Origin: Mycolicibacterium canariasense
Lineage (GTDB): Bacteria > Actinomycetota > Actinomycetes > Mycobacteriales > Mycobacteriaceae
Reading direction: 5' to 3'
Length of the DNA stretch: 64,000 nt
Assembly: GCF_002101555.1 (NCBI RefSeq)
Contig: NZ_LQOL01000049.1
Coordinates: 124,001-188,000, forward strand
The translations under genes and the position numbers were made by a program. This document shows positions 11,384 through 18,364 of the stretch, in pieces; position 1 is the first letter of the stretch; each line of letters opens with the position of its first letter. The notes beneath the pieces are model-generated. The model searched no databases and was not told the origin of the DNA. It saw only the letters and a list, made by a program, of their open reading frames with translations.

Positions 11384-12181
11384 GTGCGCAAACTGCTGGC
11401 CGGTCTCATCGCCGCCCTCACCGCTGTGGTGGTCGGGGCCGTCGCCGCCGATTTCGGCGTGGCGATCTACGCCGAGTACCGGCTGGCGCGCAGTGTCCGC
11501 ACCGCCGCCCATCTGTCCTTCGACCCGTGGGCCAGCATCCTGAGCTTTCCGTTTGTCACCCAGGCCGCCAACCATCGATACAAAGAGGTGGAGATCCGGG
11601 CCGCCGGCGTGGATCACCCGGTCACCGGCAAGGTGTCGCTGGAAGCCACCATGCACCGGGTCGACCTGCATGATTCGTCGTGGCTGATCGGTCCGGGCGC
11701 CGTCCTGCCGGTCGGCAAGCTGGAGAGCCGGATCATCATCGACTCCCGGCACATCGGCAATGTCATGGGCATCAAGGACCTGCAGATCGAGGCGCCCCCG
11801 CGGGAATCCAACGATGCAAGCGACAACACCACCGAGTCCGGTATCTCCAGCGGTAACGGCCTGGTGTTCACCGGCACCCCGACCGCCGCGGGTTTCGACA
11901 AGCGGGTCAGCGTGTCGGTCGACCTCACCCTCGACGGCCCCAATCAGTCGACGCTGGTGCTCACCCCGACCGGCGTGCTGACCGGTCCCGGCACCGCGGA
12001 CCAAACCGTCCCGCAAGACCGGTCGGCGGCGGTGCTGCAGGCCTTCACCTCCCGGGTGCCCGGCCAGAAGCTGCCCTTCGGTCTGGCGCCCACCTCGGCC
12101 GGCGTCCGCGGCTCCGACGTCATCGTGGAAGGCATCACCGAGGGAGTAACCATCACGCTCGACGGGTTTCGGCAATCATGA
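11384..12181 (+). CDS. lmeA: LmeA-family lipomannan elongation factor (DUF2993)
   Basis: LmeA is a periplasmic lipid-binding protein needed for mannan elongation in lipomannan and lipoarabinomannan. The 265-residue product has an N-terminal signal-like helix ([19 protein letters not shown]) and a DUF2993 fold. The GTG at 11384 is preferred over an ATG 16 codons upstream, because it begins RKLLAGL directly before the hydrophobic stretch. A CAGAAT hexamer six bases upstream could be the -10 of a leaderless transcript. The stop overlaps the next gene's ATG (ATGA). The positional equivalent is Rv0817c. Confidence 0.85.
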   Translation: MRKLLAGLIAALTAVVVGAVAADFGVAIYAEYRLARSVRTAAHLSFDPWASILSFPFVTQAANHRYKEVEIRAAGVDHPVTGKVSLEATMHRVDLHDSSWLIGPGAVLPVGKLESRIIIDSRHIGNVMGIKDLQIEAPPRESNDASDNTTESGISSGNGLVFTGTPTAAGFDKRVSVSVDLTLDGPNQSTLVLTPTGVLTGPGTADQTVPQDRSAAVLQAFTSRVPGQKLPFGLAPTSAGVRGSDVIVEGITEGVTITLDGFRQS

Positions 12182-12609
12182 ACACTTCCATGGCGCTGGC
12201 CATCGTCGTGGTGATCGGCGTGCTGGGCATCGGCTACATCGTCGGCCGGCTGGTGACGCTGCGCGCCGGCCTGCTGCGAGCCGCGGCCGAGGACGCCGCC
12301 GTCGAGGACGTGGACACCTCCGATCTCGGGCTGTCCGGCACGGGACCGACGATCGTGCATTTCACCGCCGTCTGGTGCGGCCCGTGCGCGGCCGTGCGCC
12401 GCGTCGTCACCCAGGTCTGCGCCGAACTGCCGGAGGTGGCGCACGTCGAGATCGACATGGACGCCAATCCGGCGGCCGCCCGGCGGCTTTCGGTGTTGTC
12501 GCTGCCCACCACGTTCATCTTCGACGCCCAGGGCCGGCAACGCTATCGCGCCACCGGGGTTCCCAAGGCTGCTGACCTGCGTTCGGCGCTGGAACCGCTA
12601 TTGGCCTGA
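12178..12609 (+). CDS. thioredoxin-like membrane-anchored protein (ThiX-type)
   Basis: A 143-residue protein with one N-terminal membrane segment (SMALAIVVVIGVLGIGYIVG) and a thioredoxin fold carrying the WCGPC active site (about residues 65-69) and the cis-proline loop SLPTTFIF. It would act as a thiol-disulfide oxidoreductase at the membrane. It is translationally coupled to lmeA and lies just upstream of the sulfur operon. M. tuberculosis Rv0816c (thiX) is at the same place; the name does not imply a thiamine role. Confidence 0.88.
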   Translation: MNTSMALAIVVVIGVLGIGYIVGRLVTLRAGLLRAAAEDAAVEDVDTSDLGLSGTGPTIVHFTAVWCGPCAAVRRVVTQVCAELPEVAHVEIDMDANPAAARRLSVLSLPTTFIFDAQGRQRYRATGVPKAADLRSALEPLLA

Positions 12610-12625
12610 CCACGGGGTCAACGGG

Positions 12626-12631
12626 TATTGT
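12626..12631 (+). promoter_or_regulatory. -10 element of the leaderless cysteine-leader transcript
   Basis: TATTGT fits TANNNT and ends seven bases before the GTG at 12639, so transcription should start at that GTG. Confidence 0.6.
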
Positions 12632-12638
12632 GTGCGTC

Positions 12639-12731
12639 GTGTCCGCCCGCCTTGAGCTGCTGCTCACCAAGCGCCGCGCAGTCGATCTGTGCCGCGTTGC
12701 GGGTTGTTGCTGTTGTTGTTGTAGCTGCTGA
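12639..12731 (+). CDS. Polycysteine leader peptide (leaderless short ORF, cysteine attenuator)
   Basis: A 30-codon reading frame beginning GTG and ending TGA. The product begins MSARLELLLTKRR and ends in six consecutive cysteines, then Ser-Cys, with one more Cys earlier: eight of 30 residues. It lies ahead of DUF4395-cysA2-sseC. Polycysteine-encoding leaderless short ORFs are known in mycobacteria as cysteine-responsive attenuators: ribosome stalling at the Cys run when cysteine is short permits expression of downstream sulfur genes. The peptide composition, position and leaderless promoter all fit. The exact attenuating structure in the 101-base gap after the stop is not resolved. Confidence 0.88.
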   Translation: MSARLELLLTKRRAVDLCRVAGCCCCCCSC

Positions 12732-12765
12732 GTAGCCGCGCCTCTTTCACTGCGCCGCGCTCGGG

Positions 12766-12785
12766 GCCGGGCCTGAATGGCCGGA
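12766..12785 (+). promoter_or_regulatory. Candidate attenuator hairpin before DUF4395 gene
   Basis: CCGGGCC-TGAAT-GGCCGG forms a GC-rich stem with one bulged G, between the leader-peptide stop and the AGGAG (12821-12825) of the DUF4395 gene. CTCC at 12802-12805 could also pair with GGAG of that ribosome site. These are the likely elements through which stalling changes expression, but the fold is inferred by eye. Confidence 0.4.
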
Positions 12786-12832
12786 CGTGCCCCAATTCAG
12801 CCTCCACCCAGTCACGCAACAGGAGCACGCAC

Positions 12833-13294
12833 ATGTCCACCATCAACGCCACCGCCCTCGATCAGGTCGATGTCCGCGGCCCACGCTTCGCCGCCTGGGT
12901 CACCACCGCGGTCCTGATCGTCACGCTGCTCGTCGCGCCGATCAGCGTGCCCGCCGCGGCCCTGATCCTCGGCCTGCAGGCCGTCGTCTTCGCGGCCGGG
13001 TCCACCCTCGGTCCCCGCAAGCATCCCTACGGCCGGGTGTTTGCCACCTTCGTCGCGCCACGGCTGGGCCCGGCGACCGAGAAGGAGCCGGTGCCGCCGC
13101 TGAAATTCGCCCAGCTGGTCGGCTTCGTCTTCGCCGTCGTCGGCACCGCGGGCTTCGCGGCCGGAGTGGATGCGCTGGGCCTCGTCGCAACCGCGTTCGC
13201 CCTGTTCGCGGCGTTCTTGAACGCGGCCTTCGGCATCTGCCTGGGCTGCCAGATCTACCCGTTCGTCGCTCGCCTGCGACGCGCAACCCTCTGA
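12833..13294 (+). CDS. DUF4395 membrane protein of the sulfur operon
   Basis: A 153-residue protein with about four hydrophobic helices (from residues 20, 38, 88 and 107) and the DUF4395 layout. A GxCLGCQIYP-like segment near the C-terminus carries two cysteines (ICLGC) that could be redox-active or metal-binding. AGGAG lies eight bases upstream of the ATG. DUF4395 proteins commonly sit beside rhodaneses and thioredoxins; the biochemical role is not known. Co-transcription with cysA2 and sseC behind the cysteine leader indicates a role in sulfur handling. Confidence 0.87.
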   Translation: MSTINATALDQVDVRGPRFAAWVTTAVLIVTLLVAPISVPAAALILGLQAVVFAAGSTLGPRKHPYGRVFATFVAPRLGPATEKEPVPPLKFAQLVGFVFAVVGTAGFAAGVDALGLVATAFALFAAFLNAAFGICLGCQIYPFVARLRRATL

Positions 13295-13323
13295 CAAGCC
13301 GATAACCCGAAAGGAACCACTAC

Positions 13324-14157
13324 ATGGCACGCTCCGACGTCCTGGTCTCCACCGACTGGGCCGAGAGCAATCTCGACGCGCCGAACACCGTCTTCGTCGA
13401 GGTCGACGAGGACACCTCGGCCTACGAAGGCGGCCACATCGCCGGCGCCGTCCGGCTGGACTGGAAAACCGAGCTGCAGGATCCGGTCAAACGCGACTTC
13501 GTCGATCAGCAGCAGTTCTCGAAGCTGTTGTCCGACAAGGGAATCAGCAACGACGACACCGTGATCCTGTACGGCGGCAACAACAACTGGTTCGCCGCGT
13601 ACGCCTACTGGTACTTCAAGCTCTACGGCCACGAGAACGTCAAGCTGCTCGACGGTGGCCGCAAGAAGTGGGAACTGGACGCCCGCCCGCTGGTGACCGA
13701 GGTCCCCGCCCGCCCCGCCACCTCCTACTCGGCCAAGGCACCCAACAACGCCATCCGTGCGTTCCGCGACGAGGTCATCGCCGCGATCGGCGCCAAGAAC
13801 CTGGTCGACGTCCGCTCCCCCGACGAGTTCTCCGGCAAGATCCTGGCCCCGGCGCACCTGCCGCAAGAGCAGAGCCAGCGTCCCGGGCACATCCCCGGCG
13901 CGATCAACGTGCCCTGGAGCAAGGCGGCCAACGAGGACGGCACCTTCAAGTCCGACGAGGACCTGGCCAAGCTGTACGCCGAGGCCGGCCTGGACGGGCA
14001 GAAGGAAACCATCGCGTACTGCCGCATCGGTGAGCGTTCCTCGCACACCTGGTTCGTGCTGCAGGAGCTGCTGGGACACCAGAACGTCAAGAACTACGAC
14101 GGCAGTTGGACGGAATACGGCTCCCTGGTGGGCGCCCCGATCGAGTTGGGAAATTGA
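13324..14157 (+). CDS. cysA2: thiosulfate sulfurtransferase (rhodanese) CysA2
   Basis: Cytoplasmic rhodanese that moves sulfane sulfur to acceptors. The 277-residue protein has two rhodanese domains: an inactive N-terminal one (about 15-130) and a C-terminal one (about 145-275) whose persulfide-bearing cysteine is in AYCRIGERSSHTWFV. The hinge has the family motif VDVRSPDEFSGK. AAAGGAACC precedes the ATG. In M. tuberculosis the equivalent is cysA2 (Rv0815c), next to sseC2, as here. Confidence 0.95.
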   Translation: MARSDVLVSTDWAESNLDAPNTVFVEVDEDTSAYEGGHIAGAVRLDWKTELQDPVKRDFVDQQQFSKLLSDKGISNDDTVILYGGNNNWFAAYAYWYFKLYGHENVKLLDGGRKKWELDARPLVTEVPARPATSYSAKAPNNAIRAFRDEVIAAIGAKNLVDVRSPDEFSGKILAPAHLPQEQSQRPGHIPGAINVPWSKAANEDGTFKSDEDLAKLYAEAGLDGQKETIAYCRIGERSSHTWFVLQELLGHQNVKNYDGSWTEYGSLVGAPIELGN

Positions 14158-14158
14158 T

Positions 14159-14461
14159 ATGTGCTCTGCACCGAAGCAAGGCGTGACGCTGCCGGCCGGC
14201 GTCGACCTGGAGAAGGAAACCGTCATCACCGGTCGTGTGGTGGACGGATCGGGCCAGACCGTCGGCGGCGCGTTCGTGCGACTGCTGGACAGCTCCGACG
14301 AGTTCACCGCCGAGGTGGTGGCCTCGGCGACCGGCGATTTCCGGTTCTTCGCCGCACCGGGCACGTGGACCGTGCGCGCGCTGTCGCCCGCGGGCAACGG
14401 TGACGCCAGCGTGACCCCGTCGGGTGCGGGCATCCACGAAGTCGACATCAAGGTCGCCTGA
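14159..14461 (+). CDS. sseC: SseC family protein (DUF1416)
   Basis: A 100-residue protein beginning MCSAPKQGVTLP, one base after the cysA2 stop. It has a transthyretin/carboxypeptidase-regulatory-like beta fold, suggested by GRVVDGSGQTVGGAFVRLLD and a closing EVDIKVA. SseC accompanies CysA-type sulfurtransferases in mycobacteria and is presumed to work with them, but no catalytic activity is established. The gene is last in the operon and a perfect 13-bp hairpin follows. Confidence 0.9.
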   Translation: MCSAPKQGVTLPAGVDLEKETVITGRVVDGSGQTVGGAFVRLLDSSDEFTAEVVASATGDFRFFAAPGTWTVRALSPAGNGDASVTPSGAGIHEVDIKVA

Positions 14462-14526
14462 CGCCGATCGAGGCGAGGTACGAGCCGCTGAGAAGTCAGG
14501 CCATCGTGCACCGCCTGAGGCCAACG

Positions 14527-14563
14527 GCCGCTGCGCTCGGGCCTCCGGTTCGAGCGCAGCGGC
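14527..14563 (+). terminator. Hairpin terminator of the sulfur operon
   Basis: A perfect 13-bp inverted repeat (GCCGCTGCGCTCG and CGAGCGCAGCGGC) with an 11-base loop follows sseC. There is no U-tract, as is usual for mycobacterial terminators. Confidence 0.75.
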
Positions 14564-14573
14564 TCTCGGCAGT

Positions 14574-14579
14574 TAGACT
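14574..14579 (+). promoter_or_regulatory. -10 element of a leaderless promoter for the small membrane protein
   Basis: TAGACT fits TANNNT and lies six bases before the GTG at 14586, directly after the sulfur-operon terminator. Confidence 0.5.
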
Positions 14580-14585
14580 CCTGAC

Positions 14586-14684
14586 GTGGTTCTCTTCTTC
14601 GAATTCATGCTCGTGGCGGCGGTCGTCGTCATCACCTGGTTCGCGCTGTACGCCCTGTACCGTCTGATCACCGACGAGGCGTGA
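14586..14684 (+). CDS. Small single-pass membrane protein (32 aa)
   Basis: A GTG-started 32-codon frame encodes a very hydrophobic helix ([19 protein letters not shown]) with an acidic end, ITDEA. It has its own leaderless -10 and its TGA overlaps the GTG of the following lipocalin-fold gene (GTGA). Both points argue for real translation and coupling. No function is known; small proteins of this kind usually help a larger membrane partner. I recognise no family. Confidence 0.65.
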   Translation: MVLFFEFMLVAAVVVITWFALYALYRLITDEA

Positions 14685-15334
14685 GCACCGGAGACGGGGT
14701 CGAGCCCGGCTCGGGTGACCGGGCCGTGGCCGCTGCCGCCGAGCGGGCCAGAATCACCGCAGCCCGCAACATCCCCACCTTCGACGATCTGCCGTTACCG
14801 GCCGATACGGCGAACTTGCGGGAGGGCGCGGACCTCAACCCCGCCCTGCTGGCACTGCTGCCGCTGGTCGGGGTGTGGCGCGGTGAGGGCGAGGGCCGCG
14901 ACACCCATGGCGATTACCGGTTCGGCCAGCAGATCATCGTCTCCCATGACGGTGGTGACTACCTGAATTGGGACAGCCGGTCCTGGCGGCTGGGCCCGGA
15001 GGGTGAGTTCGCGTCCACCGGCTTCCGCGAGACGGGGTTCTGGCGCTTCGTCAACGACCCGGCCGACCCGTCCGAAACCCAGGCCATCGAGCTGCTGCTG
15101 TCCCATTCGGCCGGTTATGTCGAGCTGTTCTACGGCCGCCCGCGCAATCAGTCCTCCTGGGAACTGGCCACCGATGCCTTGGCGCGCAGCAAGTCCGGTC
15201 TGTTGGTCGGCGGCGCCAAGCGCTTGTACGGCATCGTCGAGGACGGCGATCTGGCCTACGTCGAGGAGCGCGTGGACGCCGACGGCGGGCTGGTGCCGCA
15301 CTTGTCGGCACGGTTGAGCCGCTTCGTCGGATAA
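14681..15334 (+). CDS. nitrobindin/FABP-like lipocalin-fold protein
   Basis: A 217-residue protein with the GxWxGxG motif ([12 protein letters not shown], about residues 60-71) that starts the nitrobindin-type beta barrel, followed by [12 protein letters not shown] and FRETGFWR. Related mycobacterial proteins bind heme or a fatty acid in the barrel. An N-terminal extension of about 55 residues precedes the barrel. The GTG start overlaps the upstream small ORF's stop. The positional counterpart is Rv0813c. The ligand is not predictable from this sequence. Confidence 0.85.
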   Translation: MSTGDGVEPGSGDRAVAAAAERARITAARNIPTFDDLPLPADTANLREGADLNPALLALLPLVGVWRGEGEGRDTHGDYRFGQQIIVSHDGGDYLNWDSRSWRLGPEGEFASTGFRETGFWRFVNDPADPSETQAIELLLSHSAGYVELFYGRPRNQSSWELATDALARSKSGLLVGGAKRLYGIVEDGDLAYVEERVDADGGLVPHLSARLSRFVG

Positions 15335-15431
15335 CCCCTTCGCAGCGCTTAACTTGCGCCCAGGCTGGCTACATCGGACGCCCATCGACGGCCCATACCG
15401 TCGTCTCCGTCAATTCGAGAACGGAGAATTC

Positions 15432-15845
15432 ATGGGTCTGACAGCACTCCGCACCGCGGCGCTGGGCGTCACCGGTGCAGCCTTGATCGCCGGTGTGGTC
15501 GGTTGTTCGACGGGCGGATCGTCCACGGAGTCGACGACTTCGGCATCGTCATCCACCTCCTCGACCGCCACGTCGGAATCGACGTCGGCAGCGGCCGCGC
15601 CGGACGGTCACGATGCTTTCACAGCCTGCATGACAGAGCACGGCGTCCCTGCACCGCCGGAGGGTGGTCCGCCCGCCGGAATGACCCCGCCGTCCGGGAT
15701 GACCCCGCCGAGCGGACCCCCGCCCGCGGGCGCACCCCAGCCCGGCGAGGGTAAGACGCCGCCGGCACCGCCGGGCATCGACCAGGGAACGTGGGACAAG
15801 GCCAACGAGGCGTGCGCGTCACTCGCGCCGGCACCCCCGAGGTAG
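15432..15845 (+). CDS. Small proline-rich lipoprotein
   Basis: A 137-residue exported protein with a signal peptide (ALRTAALGVTGAALIAGVVG) and lipobox ending GVVGC (Cys near residue 25), then a Ser/Thr-rich linker. The second half is rich in proline and glycine (PPEGGPPAGMTPPSG repeats) and holds a pair of cysteines (FTACMTEHG and NEACASL) that may form a disulfide. GGAG lies upstream of the ATG. Function unknown; the CxxxHG-like segment recurs in other actinobacterial secreted proteins. Confidence 0.75.
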   Translation: MGLTALRTAALGVTGAALIAGVVGCSTGGSSTESTTSASSSTSSTATSESTSAAAAPDGHDAFTACMTEHGVPAPPEGGPPAGMTPPSGMTPPSGPPPAGAPQPGEGKTPPAPPGIDQGTWDKANEACASLAPAPPR

Positions 15846-15859
15846 TACAGAAATGGGGC

Positions 15860-15909
15860 GGCCCCCGAGCCGTGATTCTTGGTTGGACAAAACCAAGGGC
15901 TCGGGGGCC
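15860..15909 (+). terminator. Large two-part hairpin after the lipoprotein gene
   Basis: An outer perfect 12-bp stem (GGCCCCCGAGCC with GGCTCGGGGGCC) encloses an inner perfect 7-bp stem (CTTGGTT with AACCAAG, loop GGACAA). It starts 15 bases after the lipoprotein stop. It probably terminates transcription; two stacked perfect stems are more than a terminator needs. Confidence 0.7.
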
Positions 15910-16079
15910 GGGTGGCTGCTCGGAATTCGCCAGCGCTCGCAGGTGGATTCCTCGCGCCTGGTGCTGCTAGCTAGCAGCCACCTCACATGTCCGTATGTCA
16001 ATCAATTTGTCGGACCACCTCCTTCCCTGTGTACCGACGAAAGTACCCGCGCCGGGCACAGCCGACAACCGATTTTCGG
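15910..16079. other. Non-coding gap with further potential RNA structure
   Basis: No convincing gene is visible. GGTGGCTGCT (15911-15920) can pair perfectly with AGCAGCCACC (15973-15982), and the latter overlaps a 16-bp palindrome, GCTGCTAGCTAGCAGC (15963-15978), so the two folds are mutually exclusive. I see no tRNA or known small RNA. Confidence 0.4.
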
Positions 16080-16874
16080 TCAGGCTCGGCGCCCGACGGC
16101 GGCATCCACCCAGGCGGTCAGCTGCGCGTGCAGCGGCGCCTGCGCCAGCACCACCCCGTCCAGGGTGTGCACCCGGGCCACCAAGGTGACCGCGGACAGC
16201 AACCAAACACCCTGTGCCGCAAAGAGATCCGCGACGGTCAAGCGACGGTGGGCGACACGCGGCGCGGTGCCGAACAACGCGGCCACCGTGGTGCCCGGCA
16301 GGATCGGCAGGGTGGGCGGCGGGCTGACCAGAGTTTCGCCATCAGCGATCACCACCGACGACCGCGGACCCTCCAGCACCTGGCCGTCGGCATCCAGGTA
16401 GACCGCATCCCCGGCGCCCCGGCGCCCGGCCTCGCGCAGCGCGGCGCAATGCCGGGCGTAGGACAGCGATTTCGCGCCGGCCAACGCATGGGAGGGTGCG
16501 GCGTCCAGCGTCACCGCGGCCACGCCGTCGCGGCGCGCCGCGGCGACACGGTCCGGAACCGGCGATATCGCGGCGAAACCCACAGTGCGGCCGTGCACCA
16601 GCCGCAGCACCGCGTCCCGGCCCGGCCACCCGGCGGTGGCCGCCGCGGCCGCCGCGGCGAACGCCCCCGCGTCGGGCTCCGGCAGTCCGGCGATCCGCGC
16701 CGACGCCACCAGCCGGGCCAGGTGCTCCGGCAGCAGACACACGTGGCCGTCGCGCACCAGCGCGGTCTCGAACACCGCGTCACCCTGGGTCAGCGCCGGA
16801 TCGGTGCCGCGCACCAGGGGCTCGTCGGCCCCGTGCACCCGACCGTCGAGCGTCACGATCAAGCCGGTGGGCAT
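16080..16874 (-). CDS. pabC: aminodeoxychorismate lyase (class IV PLP enzyme)
   Basis: The enzyme releases pyruvate from 4-amino-4-deoxychorismate to give p-aminobenzoate for folate. The 264-residue product has the fold-type IV pattern: RGTDPALTQGDAVFET near the N-terminus, the PLP lysine in AGAKSLSYARHCAALR (about residue 155) and the phosphate-binding loop VLEGPRSSVVI. A branched-chain or D-amino acid aminotransferase activity cannot be excluded by sequence alone. The gene is divergent from ygfZ through a symmetric promoter pair. Rv0812 is the positional counterpart. Confidence 0.85.
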   Translation of the reverse strand: MPTGLIVTLDGRVHGADEPLVRGTDPALTQGDAVFETALVRDGHVCLLPEHLARLVASARIAGLPEPDAGAFAAAAAAATAGWPGRDAVLRLVHGRTVGFAAISPVPDRVAAARRDGVAAVTLDAAPSHALAGAKSLSYARHCAALREAGRRGAGDAVYLDADGQVLEGPRSSVVIADGETLVSPPPTLPILPGTTVAALFGTAPRVAHRRLTVADLFAAQGVWLLSAVTLVARVHTLDGVVLAQAPLHAQLTAWVDAAVGRRA

Positions 16875-16882
16875 GAGGCCAG

Positions 16883-16909
16883 AGCCTACTGACGGCGGCG
16901 CCGTAGGCT
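16883..16909. promoter_or_regulatory. Mirror-image divergent promoters for pabC and ygfZ
   Basis: TAGGCT appears on the plus strand at 16904-16909, six bases before the ygfZ ATG, and on the minus strand at 16888-16883, eight bases before the pabC ATG. Both fit TANNNT and suggest short-leader or leaderless transcripts. They are the arms of a 7-bp inverted repeat (AGCCTAC/GTAGGCT), so each -10 lies in the other's -35 zone. Confidence 0.5.
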
Positions 16910-16915
16910 GGGGTG

Positions 16916-17995
16916 ATGTCCGCAGTTCCCGCCCCCGAGAGTGGTCCCGACAACGGGGCCGTCTGGCATTACGGCGACCCGTTCGGTGAGCAACGCGCCG
17001 CGGAGACCGGCGCCGTCGTGGTCGATCGCTCGCATCGGGCGGTGCTCACCCTGACCGGCGGCGAGCGGCGCTCCTGGTTGCACACCATCTCCAGCCAGCA
17101 CGTCAGCGACCTGGCCGACGGCACCGTGGTGCAGAATCTCAGCCTGGACGGGCAGGGTCGTGTGGAAGATCACTGGCTGCAGACCCAGCTCGACGGCGTC
17201 ACCGTGCTGGACACCGAGCCGTGGCGCGGTGAGCCGCTGCTGACCTTCCTGCGCAGGATGATCTTCTGGGCCGAGGTGGCGGTCGAGCCGGCCGAACTGG
17301 CGGTGCTGTCCCTTCTCGGGCCCGCACTGTCGGCACCCGCGGTGCTGTCCGCGCTGGGGGTGGACGCACTGCCCGCACCGTGGACCGCGACCGGATTGGC
17401 CGACGGCGGCTTCCTGCGCGGCACCTTCCCCGGTGAATACGACCTGGTGGTGCCACGGTCGGCCGTCGACGACTGGAAGCGCAAGCTGACCGGCGCGGGC
17501 GTGGTGCCGGCCGGGATCTGGGCCTACGAGGCGCACCGGGTCGCCGCCCTGCGCCCGCGCCTGGGTGTGGACACCGACGAGCGCACCATCCCGCACGAGG
17601 TCGGCTGGATCGGTGGCCCCGGCGACGGGGCCGTGCACCTCGAGAAGGGCTGCTATCGCGGCCAGGAAACCGTCGCCCGGGTGCACAACCTGGGGAAACC
17701 GCCGCGCATGCTGGTGCTGCTGCAACTCGACGGCTCCGGGGACCGGCCGAGCACGGGCGATCCCCTCACCGCCGGCGGCCGCACGGTCGGCCGGCTGGGC
17801 ACCGTGGTGGATCACGTGGACGAGGGCCCGATCGGGTTGGCACTGGTCAAGCGGGGTATTCCGGCCGACACGGAGCTGAGTACCGGCGGCGAGGTGACCG
17901 TCGCCGCGGTGATCGACCCGGGCTCGGTGAGCGCCGACGACCACGTCGGCGCCGGCCGGATCGCGGTGGAACGGCTGCGCGGCGCCGGTCGCTGA
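16916..17995 (+). CDS. ygfZ: tRNA-modifying/Fe-S maintenance protein YgfZ (folate-binding)
   Basis: YgfZ/IBA57-type proteins are folate-dependent helpers in maintenance of certain Fe-S enzymes. The 359-residue protein resembles GcvT and has the diagnostic motif KGCYRGQETVARV (about residues 244-256) with the essential cysteine. ATG at 16916 is chosen, six bases after a -10; a GTG directly before it (16913) would add one residue. The adjacent, divergent pabC makes a folate precursor, a sensible pairing. Confidence 0.9.
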   Translation: MSAVPAPESGPDNGAVWHYGDPFGEQRAAETGAVVVDRSHRAVLTLTGGERRSWLHTISSQHVSDLADGTVVQNLSLDGQGRVEDHWLQTQLDGVTVLDTEPWRGEPLLTFLRRMIFWAEVAVEPAELAVLSLLGPALSAPAVLSALGVDALPAPWTATGLADGGFLRGTFPGEYDLVVPRSAVDDWKRKLTGAGVVPAGIWAYEAHRVAALRPRLGVDTDERTIPHEVGWIGGPGDGAVHLEKGCYRGQETVARVHNLGKPPRMLVLLQLDGSGDRPSTGDPLTAGGRTVGRLGTVVDHVDEGPIGLALVKRGIPADTELSTGGEVTVAAVIDPGSVSADDHVGAGRIAVERLRGAGR

Positions 17996-18125
17996 CCGTC
18001 GCGGCCCGGCGACCGGCAGGGCCTACCAGCGCGGCGCCGCCCGGCACGGTAAAGTGACGGCAGGACAATAAACACACACACAGATCGGAGCCGCCTGCTC
18101 GTTGGGCCGCTCCGTTATTGCGCGA

Positions 18126-18136
18126 GGGGGTCCCCC
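18126..18136 (+). promoter_or_regulatory. Ribosome site folded into a G5-T-C5 palindrome
   Basis: GAGGGGGTCCCCC directly precedes the DUF3073 ATG. The purine-rich ribosome site is one arm of an 11-base palindrome whose other arm touches the start codon, so the site could be masked by pairing. Confidence 0.4.
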
Positions 18137-18313
18137 ATGGGCCGCGGCCGGGCGAAGGCGAAGCAGACGAAGGTTGCTCGAGACCTTAAGTACAGCTCGC
18201 CACAAACCGATTTCGAGCGGTTGCAGCGTGAGCTGTCAAATGCGCCCGAGTCTGATGACTTCAGCGACGGCCTGGCCGATCGCTACGCCGAAGAAGACGA
18301 CTGGCGCCGCTGA
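18137..18313 (+). CDS. DUF3073 small basic/acidic protein
   Basis: A 58-residue protein beginning MGRGRAKAKQTKVARDLKYS, with a basic N-terminus that may bind nucleic acid and an acidic C-terminus ending YAEEDDWRR. This layout is diagnostic of DUF3073, an actinobacterial family of unknown function. It lies convergent to purM, as the M. tuberculosis Rv0810c gene does. Codon usage matches the flanks. Confidence 0.88.
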   Translation: MGRGRAKAKQTKVARDLKYSSPQTDFERLQRELSNAPESDDFSDGLADRYAEEDDWRR

Positions 18314-18334
18314 CCCCCACCCGCGCGGGTAGCC

Positions 18335-18364
18335 CCGCGGTCCTGACCGAGATCAGAACCGCGG
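18335..18364. terminator. Bidirectional hairpin between DUF3073 gene and purM
   Basis: CCGCGGT-c-CTGA and TCAG-a-ACCGCGG form an 11-bp stem with one mismatch and a six-base loop. The right arm includes the last codons of purM, so it can serve both convergent genes. Confidence 0.55.

Noticed and set aside
15853..16401. Plus-strand 182-codon frame starting in the hairpin after the lipoprotein gene
   Set aside because: It begins inside a perfect hairpin and then runs antisense to pabC; no family resemblance.
18061..18082. Short CA-rich run ACACACACAC before the DUF3073 gene
   Set aside because: Only about five repeat units; too short to call a repeat or slippage site with confidence.
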